Translations under genes and position numbers: made by a program
Source: Amycolatopsis sp. 195334CR
Lineage (GTDB): Bacteria; Actinomycetota; Actinomycetes; Mycobacteriales; Pseudonocardiaceae
Direction of reading: 5' to 3'
NCBI RefSeq assembly: GCF_017309385.1
Contig: NZ_JAFJMJ010000001.1
Location: 4,402,001 to 4,466,000 of the forward strand
DNA: 64,000 bases
Shown here: positions 17,010-32,200 of the stretch, piece by piece
How the letters are laid out: the number at the start of each line of letters is the position of its first letter
How positions within the stretch are numbered: the stretch's first letter is position 1
Notes under the pieces: generated by a model
The model's database searches: none
The model's input: the letters and a program-made list of their open reading frames with translations, nothing else
What the model was told of the DNA's origin: nothing

Positions 17010-17170
17010 AGGGCGTGTTTTATCGGTCTGTTCGATGGGCTTCGTGATCCAGGTGGTTCCTGGCGGTGCCGGGCGTTCGGCCTCGTACTGGCCGTACTCG
17101 GCCGAAGGCCCGGTGCCGCCAGGGGCCGCCTGGGCGCGAAGACTGCGAACAGACCGATAAAACACGCCCT
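17010..17170. repeat. 161-bp near-perfect palindromic element (MITE-like or giant terminator)
   Basis: The outer arms 17010-17034 and 17146-17170 are perfect 25-bp inverted repeats beginning AGGGCGTGTTTTATC. The inner arms 17049-17082 and 17100-17133 match at about 29 of 34 positions, leaving a 17-base loop. The whole element is one foldback centred near 17090. Its right edge provides two bases of the TAG stop codon (17169-17171) of the M15 carboxypeptidase gene. It follows that gene at zero distance, so it could terminate the cefD operon; it could equally be a non-autonomous transposable element. No convincing target duplication was seen. Confidence 0.85.
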
Positions 17171-17779
17171 AGGTGCCAGTGGCGCTGGGGAGCATGGCGG
17201 GGCACCCGGTGGCAGCGTAGTCGGCGCTGTACTCGAAGTGCCATTCCTCGTTCTCGTACCGGCGGCACCAGCCCAGCGCGGCCCCGTTGCGCTCCACCCA
17301 GCCCGCCGAGGCCAGCGGCTGGATGTCCACCGCGATGCCCTGGACGTGCATGGACTTCTCCGGCGGCAGCACGTACCGCCCGGCCAGTTCCGCGTTGCCG
17401 AACTTCTCCACGGCCTGGTCGAACTCCCGCTGCTGCTGGGCCAGGCTGCGCTTGCTGTCCTGCACGCACAACTGCACGCCCTTCGCCTGCGCGGCCTGGC
17501 GCAACCGGTCGAACGCGGCCTGCACGTCGGGGCGCAGGCCCGCGGGCTGCTCGTCGACGTACCGCTTGTCCAGCGGGCAGACCGGCCCCGTCTCCGGCCC
17601 GGGGACCTCGGCGAGGATGGCTTCGGCGCGGCCGGGCACGGGATCCTCCCCGAAGGTGACGCTGCCGGTGGCACCGAGCGTGACCACCGCGGCGATGGCG
17701 AGCACCAGCGCGGTCAGCGTGCTGATCAGGGTTCGTCTGTCTCCGGGGGTGGCCACCGCATCGATGGTAGCGACGCTGA

Positions 17780-17783
<4 letters not shown>
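17169..17783 (-). CDS. M15 (VanY-type) zinc D-Ala-D-Ala carboxypeptidase, membrane-anchored
   Basis: A 204-residue protein with an N-terminal membrane anchor or signal (LISTLTALVLAIAAVVTLGATG) and an M15B peptidase domain. Its zinc ligands His146 and Asp153 lie in SMHVQGIAVDI, and His182 in EEWHFEY. It should remove the terminal D-Ala of peptidoglycan stem peptides. Because it uses zinc and not an active-site serine, it is not a beta-lactam target, which suits the last gene of a cephamycin operon. The TTG at 17783 overlaps the exporter's TGA (TTGA); a GTG at 17759 is an alternative start. Compared with A. lactamdurans it may stand in the place of a PBP gene, but that is an inference. Confidence 0.82.
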
Positions 17784-21314
<3,531 letters not shown>

Positions 21315-21900
21315 GCGCAGCTCTCCCCGATAGGTAATGACAGCGGTGGGGAAATGCGCGGCCGCGCATTCTTCGAACGCACGCGCCGAGCACGGATAAA
21401 AGCATTCCCCAAGGAGCCGCAGTGCCGCGGCGAACTGTCAGGCGGAGCCCGCAGCCGATGTCGAAAGGCTACCAGTCGGCTCCGCGGGTTGGCAAAGAAA
21501 AACCGGACACGGGTGATGTGAGCGGTCGTGCGCACTGCGCGCGACCTGGCGAAATCCCTTGTGGGCAACCGATTCGCGCGCTCCACTCGGAGGAGGTCTG
21601 ACGGCCCCCCGAGTTGTGGCACCCCGTCGAAGGGTGTCACTCCAATGGCGGTTTCCGGTCCGGCGCGCGCTGTTAGCCTCGGTCGAGTGGCGAGCAAGCT
21701 GCCACGTGTTGATGTGCGCTGATCATTTCCCGGCGCGGTCATCCGGCAATACCAAGAAATGGCACTGGGTGGAGCAACTGTGCGCTGAGCGAATTCGCTG
21801 ATCCGTACTTCACTATCCGTATGCCCCGCTGCCGCCGAACGGGCGGATGGGGTAACTCGAACGGCCCTTTTCCCACCACACGCAGACGTTGGGGGACCGC
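21315..21900. promoter_or_regulatory. Bidirectional cefD/lat promoter region (586 bp)
   Basis: This is the only long gap in the cluster and it must hold the start signals of both operons. Visible elements are a hairpin with arms GCGGAGCC (21442-21449) and GGCTCCGC (21478-21485); an imperfect dyad TGGCACCC...GGGTGTCA (about 21618-21640); and a direct heptamer repeat ATCCGTA at 21801-21807 and 21815-21821, spaced by 7 bases, 80-100 bp before lat. Direct heptamers are the kind of site SARP activators use, though their spacing is usually 11 bp, so this is tentative. No credible gene was seen here on either strand. Confidence 0.7.
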
Positions 21901-23253
21901 ATGGTTCTGGAGATGCCTCCCGCACGCCCGCCGGCCGCACCGGCGGCCCGCGACGTGCACCAGGCGCTCGCACGACACGTGCTCGCCGATGGCTACGACC
22001 TGGTGCTCGACCTCTCCGCGAGTTCGGGTTCCTGGCTCGTCGACGCCGTCACCGGCACCCGTTACCTCGACCTGTTCTCATTCTTCGCCTCGGCGCCACT
22101 CGGCATCAACCCGTCCTGCATAGTGGACGATCACGCGTTCGTCGCCGAACTCGCGGCGGCGGCGGTGAACAAGCCGTCCAACCCCGACTTCTACACCGTG
22201 CCGTACGCCAGGTTCGTCACCACCTTCGCCCGCGTGCTGGGTGATCCGCTGCTGCCGCACCTGTTCTTCGTCGACGGTGGCGCGCTGGCGGTGGAGAACG
22301 CGCTGAAGGCGGCGTTCGACTGGAAGGCGCAGAAACTCGGGCTGGACGAGCACGCGGTCAACCGGCTCCAGGTGCTCCACCTGGAGCGGTCCTTCCACGG
22401 CCGCAGCGGGTACACCATGTCGCTGACCAACACCGACCCGGCGAAAACCGCGCGCTACCCCAAGTTCGACTGGCCGCGCATCCCGGCCCCCGCGCTCGCG
22501 CACCCCCTCGCCGAGCACACCGAGGCCAACCGGAGGGCCGAGCGGGAAGCGCTCGCCGCCGCGGAGGCGGCCTTCCGCGCCGCCGACGGCATGATCGCCT
22601 GCTTCCTCGCCGAACCCATCCAGGGCGAGGGCGGCGACAACCACTTCAGCGCCGAGTTCCTCCAGTCGATGCAGGAGCTGTGTCACCGGCACGACGCCCT
22701 CTTCGTGCTCGACGAGGTGCAGAGCGGCTGCGGGCTCACCGGTACTGCCTGGGCCTACCAGCAACTGGGGCTCCGTCCGGACCTGGTGGCGTTCGGCAAG
22801 AAGACTCAGGTGTGCGGAGTGATGGGCGGCGGCCGGATCGGCGAGGTGCCGGGCAACGTGTTCGCGGTGTCCTCCCGGATCAGCTCGACCTGGGGCGGGA
22901 ATCTGGCCGACATGGTCCGCGCCACCCGCGTACTGGAGACCATCGAGCGCACGCAGCTGCTGGACGCCGTGGTGCAGCGCGGGAAGTACCTGCGTGACGG
23001 GCTCGAAGCGCTGGCCGGGCAGCACGCCGAGATCACCAACGCGCGTGGTCGCGGCCTGATGTGCGCGGTCGACCTGCCCGACGCCGATGCGCGCGACCTC
23101 GTCCTGCGGCGGATGTACACCGAGCACCAGGTGATCGCGTTGCCGTGCGGTACCCGCAGCCTGCGCTTCCGGCCGCCGCTGACGATCACCGAAAGCGAGA
23201 TCGACCTGGGGCTCGAAGCGCTGGCGAGCAGCGTGGCGCTCGCTGACGCCTGA
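21901..23253 (+). CDS. lat: L-lysine 6-aminotransferase
   Basis: This PLP class III aminotransferase takes the epsilon-amino group of lysine, using 2-oxoglutarate, to give piperideine-6-carboxylate. That is the first committed step to alpha-aminoadipate and therefore to all bacterial cephamycins. The ATG at 21901 follows GGGGGA and gives 450 residues; an in-frame TTG at 21889 is less likely. Motifs are YLDLFSFFASAPLGINP, EPIQGEGGDNHF, LFVLDEVQSGCGLTG and AFGKK with the PLP lysine at position 300. The partner dehydrogenase (pcd) is not in this window. It starts the rightward operon, 46 bp before pcbAB. Confidence 0.96.
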   Translation: MVLEMPPARPPAAPAARDVHQALARHVLADGYDLVLDLSASSGSWLVDAVTGTRYLDLFSFFASAPLGINPSCIVDDHAFVAELAAAAVNKPSNPDFYTVPYARFVTTFARVLGDPLLPHLFFVDGGALAVENALKAAFDWKAQKLGLDEHAVNRLQVLHLERSFHGRSGYTMSLTNTDPAKTARYPKFDWPRIPAPALAHPLAEHTEANRRAEREALAAAEAAFRAADGMIACFLAEPIQGEGGDNHFSAEFLQSMQELCHRHDALFVLDEVQSGCGLTGTAWAYQQLGLRPDLVAFGKKTQVCGVMGGGRIGEVPGNVFAVSSRISSTWGGNLADMVRATRVLETIERTQLLDAVVQRGKYLRDGLEALAGQHAEITNARGRGLMCAVDLPDADARDLVLRRMYTEHQVIALPCGTRSLRFRPPLTITESEIDLGLEALASSVALADA

Positions 23254-23299
23254 TCGCCGACCTCTTCCGCCGTTTTCCTGACGAGAAGGACCTTCCTCG

Positions 23300-26200
23300 A
23301 TGACGTCAGCACGACACCTGAAGTCGGCCGCGGACTGGTGCGAGCGCATCGACGCGATCGCCGGTCAGCGCTGCGACCTGGAGATGTTGCTCAAGGACGA
23401 GTGGCGGCACCGCGTCGCCGTCCGTGACGACGGGTCCGGCGTCCGCGCCACCCAGGAGCAGGAGCTGGTTTTCTCCGGGCAGGACTACACGGCGCTGAAG
23501 GAAGCCCTCGGCGACCGCGGTTCGCTCGCCGCCTTCGCGCTCGCCACCCTGCACAGCGTGCTGCACGCCTACGGGCACGGGCACCAGACGGTGATCGCCT
23601 TCCTCCAGGAGGGCCGGGTGCTCCCGGTCATCGTCGACCACCTCGACCAGGCCGGGCTGACCTGCGCTGCCGCGGCCGAGCAGATCGACGACGAGGTCCG
23701 GCGGCAGGACGGATACCTCGCTGCACCGGAGTTGTTGCAGCGCGGCCTTTTCGACGCCCTGCTCGTGCTCGCCGACCGGCACCTGACGCTGCCCGAACTG
23801 CCGCCGTCCCCGCTGGTGGCGATCGTCCGGGACGACGCGGCGGCCGGTTGCCTGCACTGGACGCTCTCGTACGCCGGCGAGCTGTTCGAGGACAAGATCA
23901 TCGCGGGCGTGCTCGACGTCGTTCGCGAGGTGCTCGGTCAGTTCATCGGCCGTCCCGAGCAGCTCGTCGCCGACCTCGACCTGGTCTCGGCGGAGCAGGA
24001 ACTCCAGCTGCACCAGTGGAACGGCACCGACGGCGAGTTCGACGAGGACCGACGCCTCGACGAGATCTTCGAGGACGTGGTGCGGCGCGCGCCGGACCGC
24101 GAGGCGGTGGTCTGCGGGGAAACCGCCCTGACCTACCGCGAGATCAACGAGCGCGCGAACCAGTTCGCCCACTGGCTGCTCGGCGCGCCGGTGCGGGTCC
24201 AGCCCGAGGAACTGATCGGCCTCTACCTGGACAAGAGCGAACTGGGCGTGGTCGCCACCTTCGGCATCTGGAAGGCGGGCGCGGCCTACGTGCCGATCGA
24301 CCCGGCCTATCCCGCCGAGCGCATCCGCTTCATCGTCGGCGACACCCGGCTGTCCGGCATCGTGACGAACCGCCGTCACGCCGACCGCCTCCGCGAAGTA
24401 CTCGGCGCCGAGCACGCGTCGGTGCACGTCATCGAGGTCGAAGCGGTGCTGGCCGCGCACCACGCCGAGTCCGCCAGTGAGAACCCCGGCCTGGGGCTCA
24501 GCAGCCGGAACCGCGCGTACGTCACCTACACCTCGGGCACCACCGGGGTGCCCAAGGGCGTGCCGAAGTACCACTACAGCGTGGTCAACAGCATCACCGA
24601 CCTCTCCGAGCGCTACGACATGCGCCGCCCCGGCACCGAACGCGTCGCGCTCTTCGCCTCCTACGTGTTCGAACCGCACCTGCGCCAGACGCTGATCGCG
24701 TTGATCAACGAGCAGACGCTGGTGATCGTGCCCGACGACGTCCGGCTCGACCCCGACCGCTTCCCCGAGTACATCGAGCGGTACGGCGTCACCTACCTCA
24801 ACGCCACCGGTTCGGTGCTCCAGCACTTCGACCTGCGGCGGTGCCCGAGCCTGCGGAAATTGCTGCTGGTCGGCGAAGAGCTGACCGCGGCCGGGCTGCG
24901 ACAGCTGCGCGAACGGTTCACCGGGCACGTCGTGAACGAGTACGCCTTCACCGAGGCCGCGTTCGTCACCGCGATCAAGGAGTTCGCGCCGGGCGTGACC
25001 GAGCGCCGCGACCGCAGCATTGGCAGGCCGCTGCGCAACGTCAAGTGGTACGTGCTCAGCCAGGGCCTCAAGCAGTTGCCGATCGGCGCGATCGGCGAGC
25101 TGTACATCGGCGGCTGCGGGGTCGCACCCGGGTACCTCAACCGCGACGACCTGACCGCCGAGCGCTTCACCGCGAACCCGTTCCAGACCGAGGAGGAGAA
25201 GGCCCGCGGCCGCAACGGCAGGCTCTACCGGACCGGCGACCTCGCGCGGGTGCTGCTGAACGGCGAGGTCGAGTTCATGGGCCGCAGCGACTTCCAGCTG
25301 AAGCTCAACGGTGTCCGCGTCGAGCCGGGTGAGATCGAGGCGCAGGCGACGGAGTTCCCCGGCGTGCGCAAGTGCGTGGTGGTGGCCAAGGAGAACGCCA
25401 CCGGCGGCCGTCACCTCGTCGGGTACTACATCGCCGAGGACTCGGCGGAAGTCACCGAGGCCGATCTGCTGGCCTTCCTCGAACAGCGGCTCATCCGGAT
25501 CATGGTGCCGGCGCGCATGGTGCCGATGTCGAGCATCCCGGTCAACGTCAACGGAAAGGTCGACTGGCGCGCCCTGCCGGACGTCAGCGTCGACGAGCGC
25601 GAGCACGTGCCCGCGGACGGCGTTCTCGGCGGGCTGCGGGAGATCTGGAGCGACGTGCTCGGTGTCCCGGCTTCCCGGATCGGCGACGGTGACGACTTCT
25701 TCCGGCTCGGCGGCCAGAGCATCTCGTGCATCCTGCTGATCGCCAGGGTGCGGCAGCGGTTCGCCCTCTCGCTCGGCGTGGAGGACGTGTTCGCGCTGCG
25801 CACGCTGGGCGCGCTGGCCGGGTACCTGGAGCAGCAGGCACTCGGCGCCGAATCGGCGGTGGTGACCGAGGCGGTGACCACCGGCAGCGAGCCGGTCCGC
25901 ATGCTCGCGAACGGGCTCCAGCAGGGCCTGCTCTACCACCACCTGAAGACCGCCGGCGGCGACGACGCGTACGTGGTGCAGTCGGTGCACCACTACCACG
26001 CGCCCATCCGGCCGGAGCTGATGAAGGACGCCTGGCAGCTCGCCCGGCAGAAGTACCCGGCGCTGCGCCTGCGCTTCGAATGGGGCGACGAGCCGGTCCA
26101 GATCGTCGACAACGACGACAAGCCGTTCGACTGGCGCTTCGTCGACCTGAGCACGTCGGCCGACGCGGAAGGGCAGATCCGGGAGCTCCAGGAACGCGAC

Positions 26201-29200
26201 CGCACCGAGCCCTACGAACTGGCCGGCGGCAGGCTCTTCCGCGTCTACCTGATCAAGCAGCGCGACGACCTGTTCTCGCTGATCTTCAGCTGCCACCACA
26301 TCATCCTGGACGGCTGGAGCCTGCCGGTGCTGCACGACGAGGTGCACCGGGGTTATCTCGCCCTGCTCGCCGGTCGGCCCGCCGAGTCCGATGTGGACAA
26401 CGCGTACGTGGCGGCCCAGCGGTACTGGGAAAGCCACCGCAACGACCACGCCGCCTACTGGGTCGAGCAGCTCGGCCGGATCGACGAGCGCGGTGACTTC
26501 GCCGGCCTGCTCAACGAGCGCAGCCGGTACCGCGTCTCGCTGGCCGACTACGACCACGTCCAGCAGCACCGGACCAGGAAGCTGTGCCTCGGTGCGGACC
26601 TCACCGAGGCGCTCCAGGCCGGGTGCGCCGCCGACCAGGTGACCCTGCACTCGGTGCTGCAGTTCGTCTGGCACAAGGTGCTCCACGCCATCGGCGGCGG
26701 CAACACCACCGTGGTCGGCACCATCGTCTCCGGCCGCAACCTGCCCGTCGACGGCATCGAGCACTCCGCCGGCCTCTACATCAACACGCTGCCGCTGATC
26801 GTCGACCACGACGAGCAGGCGGGCCGCAGCGTCGCCGAAGCGGTCCGCGACATCCAGGCCACGGTCAACACGATGAACACCAAGAGCATCGTGGAACTGG
26901 GCAGGCTGCAGAGCGGCGAGATGAAGCGCCGCCTGTTCGACACGCTGCTGGTGCTGGAGAACTACCCGCGCCTGCTGGACGAAGCCGAGGAGCGCGAACA
27001 CCAGGAACTGCTGCGCTTCGAGAAGGCCTACGACGCCGACAAGGTCGACTACCCGATCGCCGTGGTGGCGCGGGAAGAGGGCGACGAGCTGACCGTCACC
27101 CTGTGGTACGCGGGCGAGTTGTTCGACGAGGACACCATCGACACCCTGCTCGAAGTCGCGCGGACGCTGTTCCGCCAGGTGGCCGAGGACATCTCGCGGC
27201 CGGTGCGGGAACTGGACCTGGTCTCCCCGGCGATGCTCGCGCGGTTCGACTCGTGGAACGAGACGGCCGAGGACTTCCCCGCGGACAAGACGCTGCACGC
27301 GGTGTTCGAGCAGATGGCCGCGCGCTGGCCGGACGAGATCGCCGTGGTGTACCGCGAAAACCGGCTCACCTACCGCGAACTGAACGAGCGGGCCAACCGC
27401 CTGGCGCACTACCTCCGCTCGGTGGTCGAGCTGCGCCCGGACGACCTCGTCGCGCTGGTGCTGGACAAGAGCGAGCTGATGATCACCGCGATCATCGCCG
27501 CCTGGAAGACCGGCGCCGCGTACGTGCCGATCGACTCCGGTTACCCGGACGACCGGATCGCGTTCATGCTGGAGGACACGGCGGCCCGCCTGGTGGTGAC
27601 CAACGAGATCCACAGCGAACGCCTCCGCGCGCTGCCGGACGCCTCGTCGCGGCACGTGCTGGAGATCGAACTGCTGCACCTCGACGACCAGCCCGCCACC
27701 AACCCGGTCACCGAAACCACCAGCACCGACCTCGCCTACGCGATCTACACCTCGGGCACCACCGGCAAGCCGAAGGCCGTGCTCGTCGAACACCGCGGCG
27801 TGGTCAACCTCCAGGTGTCCCTGGCGAAGTTGTTCAACCTGGGCAAGGAGAACCGGGACGAGGCGCTGCTGTCGTTCTCGAACTACATCTTCGACCACTT
27901 CGTCGAGCAGATGACCGACGCGCTGCTCAACGGGCAGAAGCTGGTGGTGCTCGACGACAGCATGCGCACCGACCCGGAGCGCCTCTGCCGGTACATGAAC
28001 GACGAGCAGGTCACCTACCTGTCCGGCACGCCGTCGGTGCTCTCGCTCTACGACTACTCGAGTGCCACCTCGCTGACCCGGATCGACGCGATCGGCGAGG
28101 ACTTCACCGAACCGGTGTTCAGCAAGATCCGCGGTACCTTTCCCGGCCTGATCATCAACGGGTACGGGCCCACGGAGATCTCGATCACCAGCCACAAACG
28201 GCCCTACCCGCCGGACGTGCACCGGGTGAACAAGAGCATCGGTTTCCCGGTCGCCAACACCAAGTGCCACGTGCTGAACAAGGCGATGAAACCGGTACCG
28301 GTCGGCGGGATCGGCGAGCTGTACATCGGCGGCATCGGCGTGACCCGGGGTTACCTCAACCGGGAGGACCTGACCGCCGACCGGTTCGTGGACAACCCGT
28401 TCCAGACCCCGGAAGAGGCGCGGCTCGGCGAGAACGGCCGCCTCTACAAGACCGGCGACCTGGTGCGCTGGCTGCCCAACGGCGAGGTGGAGTACCTCGG
28501 CCGCACCGACCTCCAGGTCAAGATCCGCGGTCAGCGCGTGGAACTCGGCGAGGTGGAGGCGGCGCTGTCCTCCTACCCCGGCGTGGTCCGGTCGCTGGTG
28601 GTCGCCCGTGAGCACGCGGTGGGGCAGAAGTACCTGGTCGGGTTCTACGTCGGTGAGCAGGAGTTCGACGAGCAGGACCTGAAGCAGTGGATGCGCAAGA
28701 AGCTGCCCGAGTCCGTGGTGCCCGCGCGGGTCCTGCGGATCACCGACATCCCGGTGACGCCGAGCGGGAAGCTGGACGCGCGACGGCTGCCGGAGACGGA
28801 CTTCGGGGCCGGTGAGGGCGCCGAGTACGTGGCGCCGGTCAGCGAGTTCGAGCTGAAGCTGTGCGGTATCTGGTCGCAGGTGCTGGAGGTCGCGCCGGAC
28901 CGCATCGGCGTGCACGACGACTTCTTCGCGCTCGGCGGGGACAGCATTCGCGCGATGGCGCTGGCGCAGGCCATCACCACCGGCTTCGGCCAGGGCCTCG
29001 GCGTCGCGACCGTGCTCCAGCACACGACGCTCGCCGCGCAGGCCGAGCACATCCAGGCGGCTTCGCTCGACCACTCGGCGTGGACCCCGCTGCCCGCCGC
29101 GGCCGAGAACCCGCCGGTGTCGCTCGCGCAGGAACGCCTGCTGTTCATCGACGACTTCGAAGGCGGCACGGCGGCCTACAACATCCCGTTCGTGCTCCGG

Positions 29201-32200
29201 CTGCCCGTGGAACACCGCGACGCGGTCCCGTCGGCGCTGGGCGCGCTCGTCCGCCGCCACCCGGCGTTGCACACCCTGCTCAAGACCGACGAGCAAGGCG
29301 TGCGACGGCAGTTCCCCAGTCCCACAGCCGAATTCCGTGTCCTTTTCTCTACAGTGGACAGTCGTGCGGAGTTGGACGAGGTGCTGGTCCGGCACGCCGC
29401 CCACGTGTTCCGCCTGCACGAGGAACTGCCCATCCGCGCCGAGCTCGTCGAGTTCGACGGTGAGCTGTACCTCAGCGTCGTGGTGCACCACACCTGCTTC
29501 GACGGCTGGTCGTGGGACCTATTCCGCCGCGAACTGGCGGCCCTGCTGGACGGCGCCGAACTCGGCCCGCTCCGCGGTACCTACGGCGATTTCGCCGTGT
29601 GGCAGCGCCAGTACCTGACCGGCAGGCGCCTGTCCGCGCTGACCGAGTTCTGGACGGGCGCGCTCGGCGGGTTCGAGACGATCGGCCTGCCGCTGGACCA
29701 CCCGCGTCCGCCGCGCTTCGACTACCGCGGCCGCGAGCTGGAGTTCGAGCTGGACGCGCGGACCACCGAAGCGCTGCGCGAGCTGGCCCGCACGGCCAGG
29801 GTGAGCCTCTACAGCGTGCTGCTCGGCGCGTGGTGCGTGATGCTGAACCTGTACACCGGGCAGCACGACCTGGTGATCGGCACGCCGTCGGCGAACCGCG
29901 GCCGCCCCGAGTTCGACCGCACGATCGGCTTCTTCGCGAACCTGCTGGCCTTGCGGGTCCGCATCGACCCGGCGGCGACCGTGCCCGCCTACGTGCGTTC
30001 GGTCGGTGAGGCCGTGGTGGCCGCGCAGGTGCACGGCGAGCTGCCGTTCGAGCAGCTGGTCAAGGAACTCGCGGTGGAGAAGGACCCGAGCCGCCACCCG
30101 ATCCTGCAGCTCAACTTCACCCTGCAGAACGTCTCGGACCACACCAGCGCGCTGACCGAGTACAAGCCGGACGCCGGTGGCTGGACCACCACGAAGTTCG
30201 ACCTGTCGGCGACGCTGACCGAAACGGCGACCGGGCTGGCGGGCAACCTCACCTACGCCGCCGCGTTGTTCGACGACACCAGTGCCAGCGGGTTCATCGC
30301 CACCTTCAAGCACGTACTGGCCGAATTCGCCGGGGCGGCGGCGCAAACCCCGATCGCCGAACTCACCGCGCTCGACTCGGACGGCCAGGCCGCCCTGCTG
30401 TCGGTGCCCGCCGAACCAGCCACCGGGCAGACCCGCACGCTGCACGCGGTGTTCGAGGAGATGGCCGCCGCGTGGCCCGACGAGATCGCCGTGGTCCACG
30501 GTGACGCGCGGTTGACCTACCGGGAGCTGAACGAGCGGGCCAACCGCCTCGCGCACCACCTGCGTTCGTGGGCCGAACTGCGCGGGGACGACCTCGTCGG
30601 CCTCGTGCTGGACCAGACCGAGCAGACCATCGTCGCGATCCTCGCGGTGTGGAAGGCGGGCGCGGCGTACCTGCCGGTCGATCCCAGCTATCCCGACGAG
30701 CGGATCGCGTTCATGCTGTCGGACACCGGCGCGAAGCTGGTGCTCGCCGGGGAGGCCCACGGTCCGCGGGTGCGCGGGCTGTCCTCGGTGCGGGTGCTGG
30801 ATCTCGAACAGCTCGAACTGCACCAGGAGTCCCCGGCGACCCCGGTCACCGACACCACGAGCACCGAGCTGGCGTACGCGATCTACACCTCCGGCACCAC
30901 GGGCAAGCCCAAGGCGGTGCTCGTCTCACACGGTTCGGTCGACAGCTTCCGCGCGCAGTTGCGCTATTTCGGCTCGCCCGGCGAGACCCGCGAAGCCGTG
31001 TTGTTCCTGGCGAACTACGTGTTCGACTTCTCCGTCGAGCAGCTGGCGCTCTCCGTGCTCGGCGGGCACAAGCTGATCGTGCCGCCGCCCTCGGCCGCCG
31101 ACGATCCGGCGTTCTACGAACTGGCCAACCGCGAAGGCCTGAGCTACCTCAGCGGCACACCGACCCAGGTGCAGCGCTTCGACCTGACCCGGCTGACGCA
31201 CCTGCGCCGGGTGCTGGTCGCGGGCGAAGCCTTCCAGCCGCAGCACTTCGACAAGCTCCGCGGCGAGTTCGACGGCCCGATCCTCAACGCCTACGGCACC
31301 ACCGAAACCACCGTGTACAACACCGTGCACCGCTTCGAGCCCGGCGACCCCTACCGGAACACGCTCGGCACGCCGCTCGGCAACACGCGGCTGTACGTGC
31401 TCGGCGACGGGTTGAAGCTGCTGCCCACGGGCGCGGTCGGTGAGCTGTACGTGGCGGGCGAGTGCGTGACCGAGGGCTACCTGCACCGGCCCGAGCTGAC
31501 GCGGGAGCGGTTCCTGCCGAACCCGTTCCCGGCCGAGGCCGGCCGGTACCCGATGATCTACCGGACCGGTGACGTGGTCCGGCGCGGTCCGGACGGCGAA
31601 CTCCAGTACCTCGGCCGCAACGACGCCCAGGTGAAGATCAACGGCCTGCGCATCGAACCCGGCGAGGTCGAGGCCGTGCTGGCGGCGTGCCCGGGAGTGC
31701 GTCAGAGCGCGGTGCTCGCGGGTGCGGACCCGCAGGCGCCGGAGCGCAAACGGCTGGTCGGCTACTACCTGCCCGAGCCCGGCGCGTCCGTCGACGAAAG
31801 CGACCTCCTCGCCCAGTTGCGCGCGCGGTTGATGCCGAGCATGGTGCCGTCGTTGCTGGTCCGGCTCGATCGCCCGCTGCCGATGACGATCACCGGCAAG
31901 CTGGACGTCGACGCCCTGCCCAGCGCGGACTTCTCGCCGAAGCGCGCGGCCTACGCGGCGCCACGCGACCGCGTCGAAGCCCGGCTGTGCCAGCTGTGGA
32001 GCGCGCAGCTGCCAGGTGGCTCGGTTGGCATCGACGACGACTTCTTCCGCTCGGGCGGGGACAGCATCAGCGCACTGCACCTGGCGAGCCAGGTGCAGCG
32101 GGAGGTCGAGCACAAGATCAGCGTCAAGCACGTCTTCGACTACCCGACCGTGCGGCAGTTCGCCGACCACGTGCTCTCCGGTCTGGCCGCCACCGGCGGT

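Noticed and set aside
21528..21722. Possible small gene in the cefD-lat gap
   Set aside because: No Shine-Dalgarno and Arg/Ser/Pro-rich translation; the gap is better explained as control DNA.
23306..29491. A 2061-codon open frame on the minus strand inside pcbAB
   Set aside because: It mirrors the high GC third positions of pcbAB; its translation is Val/Arg/Gln/His-rich without any domain, and it has no start signal.
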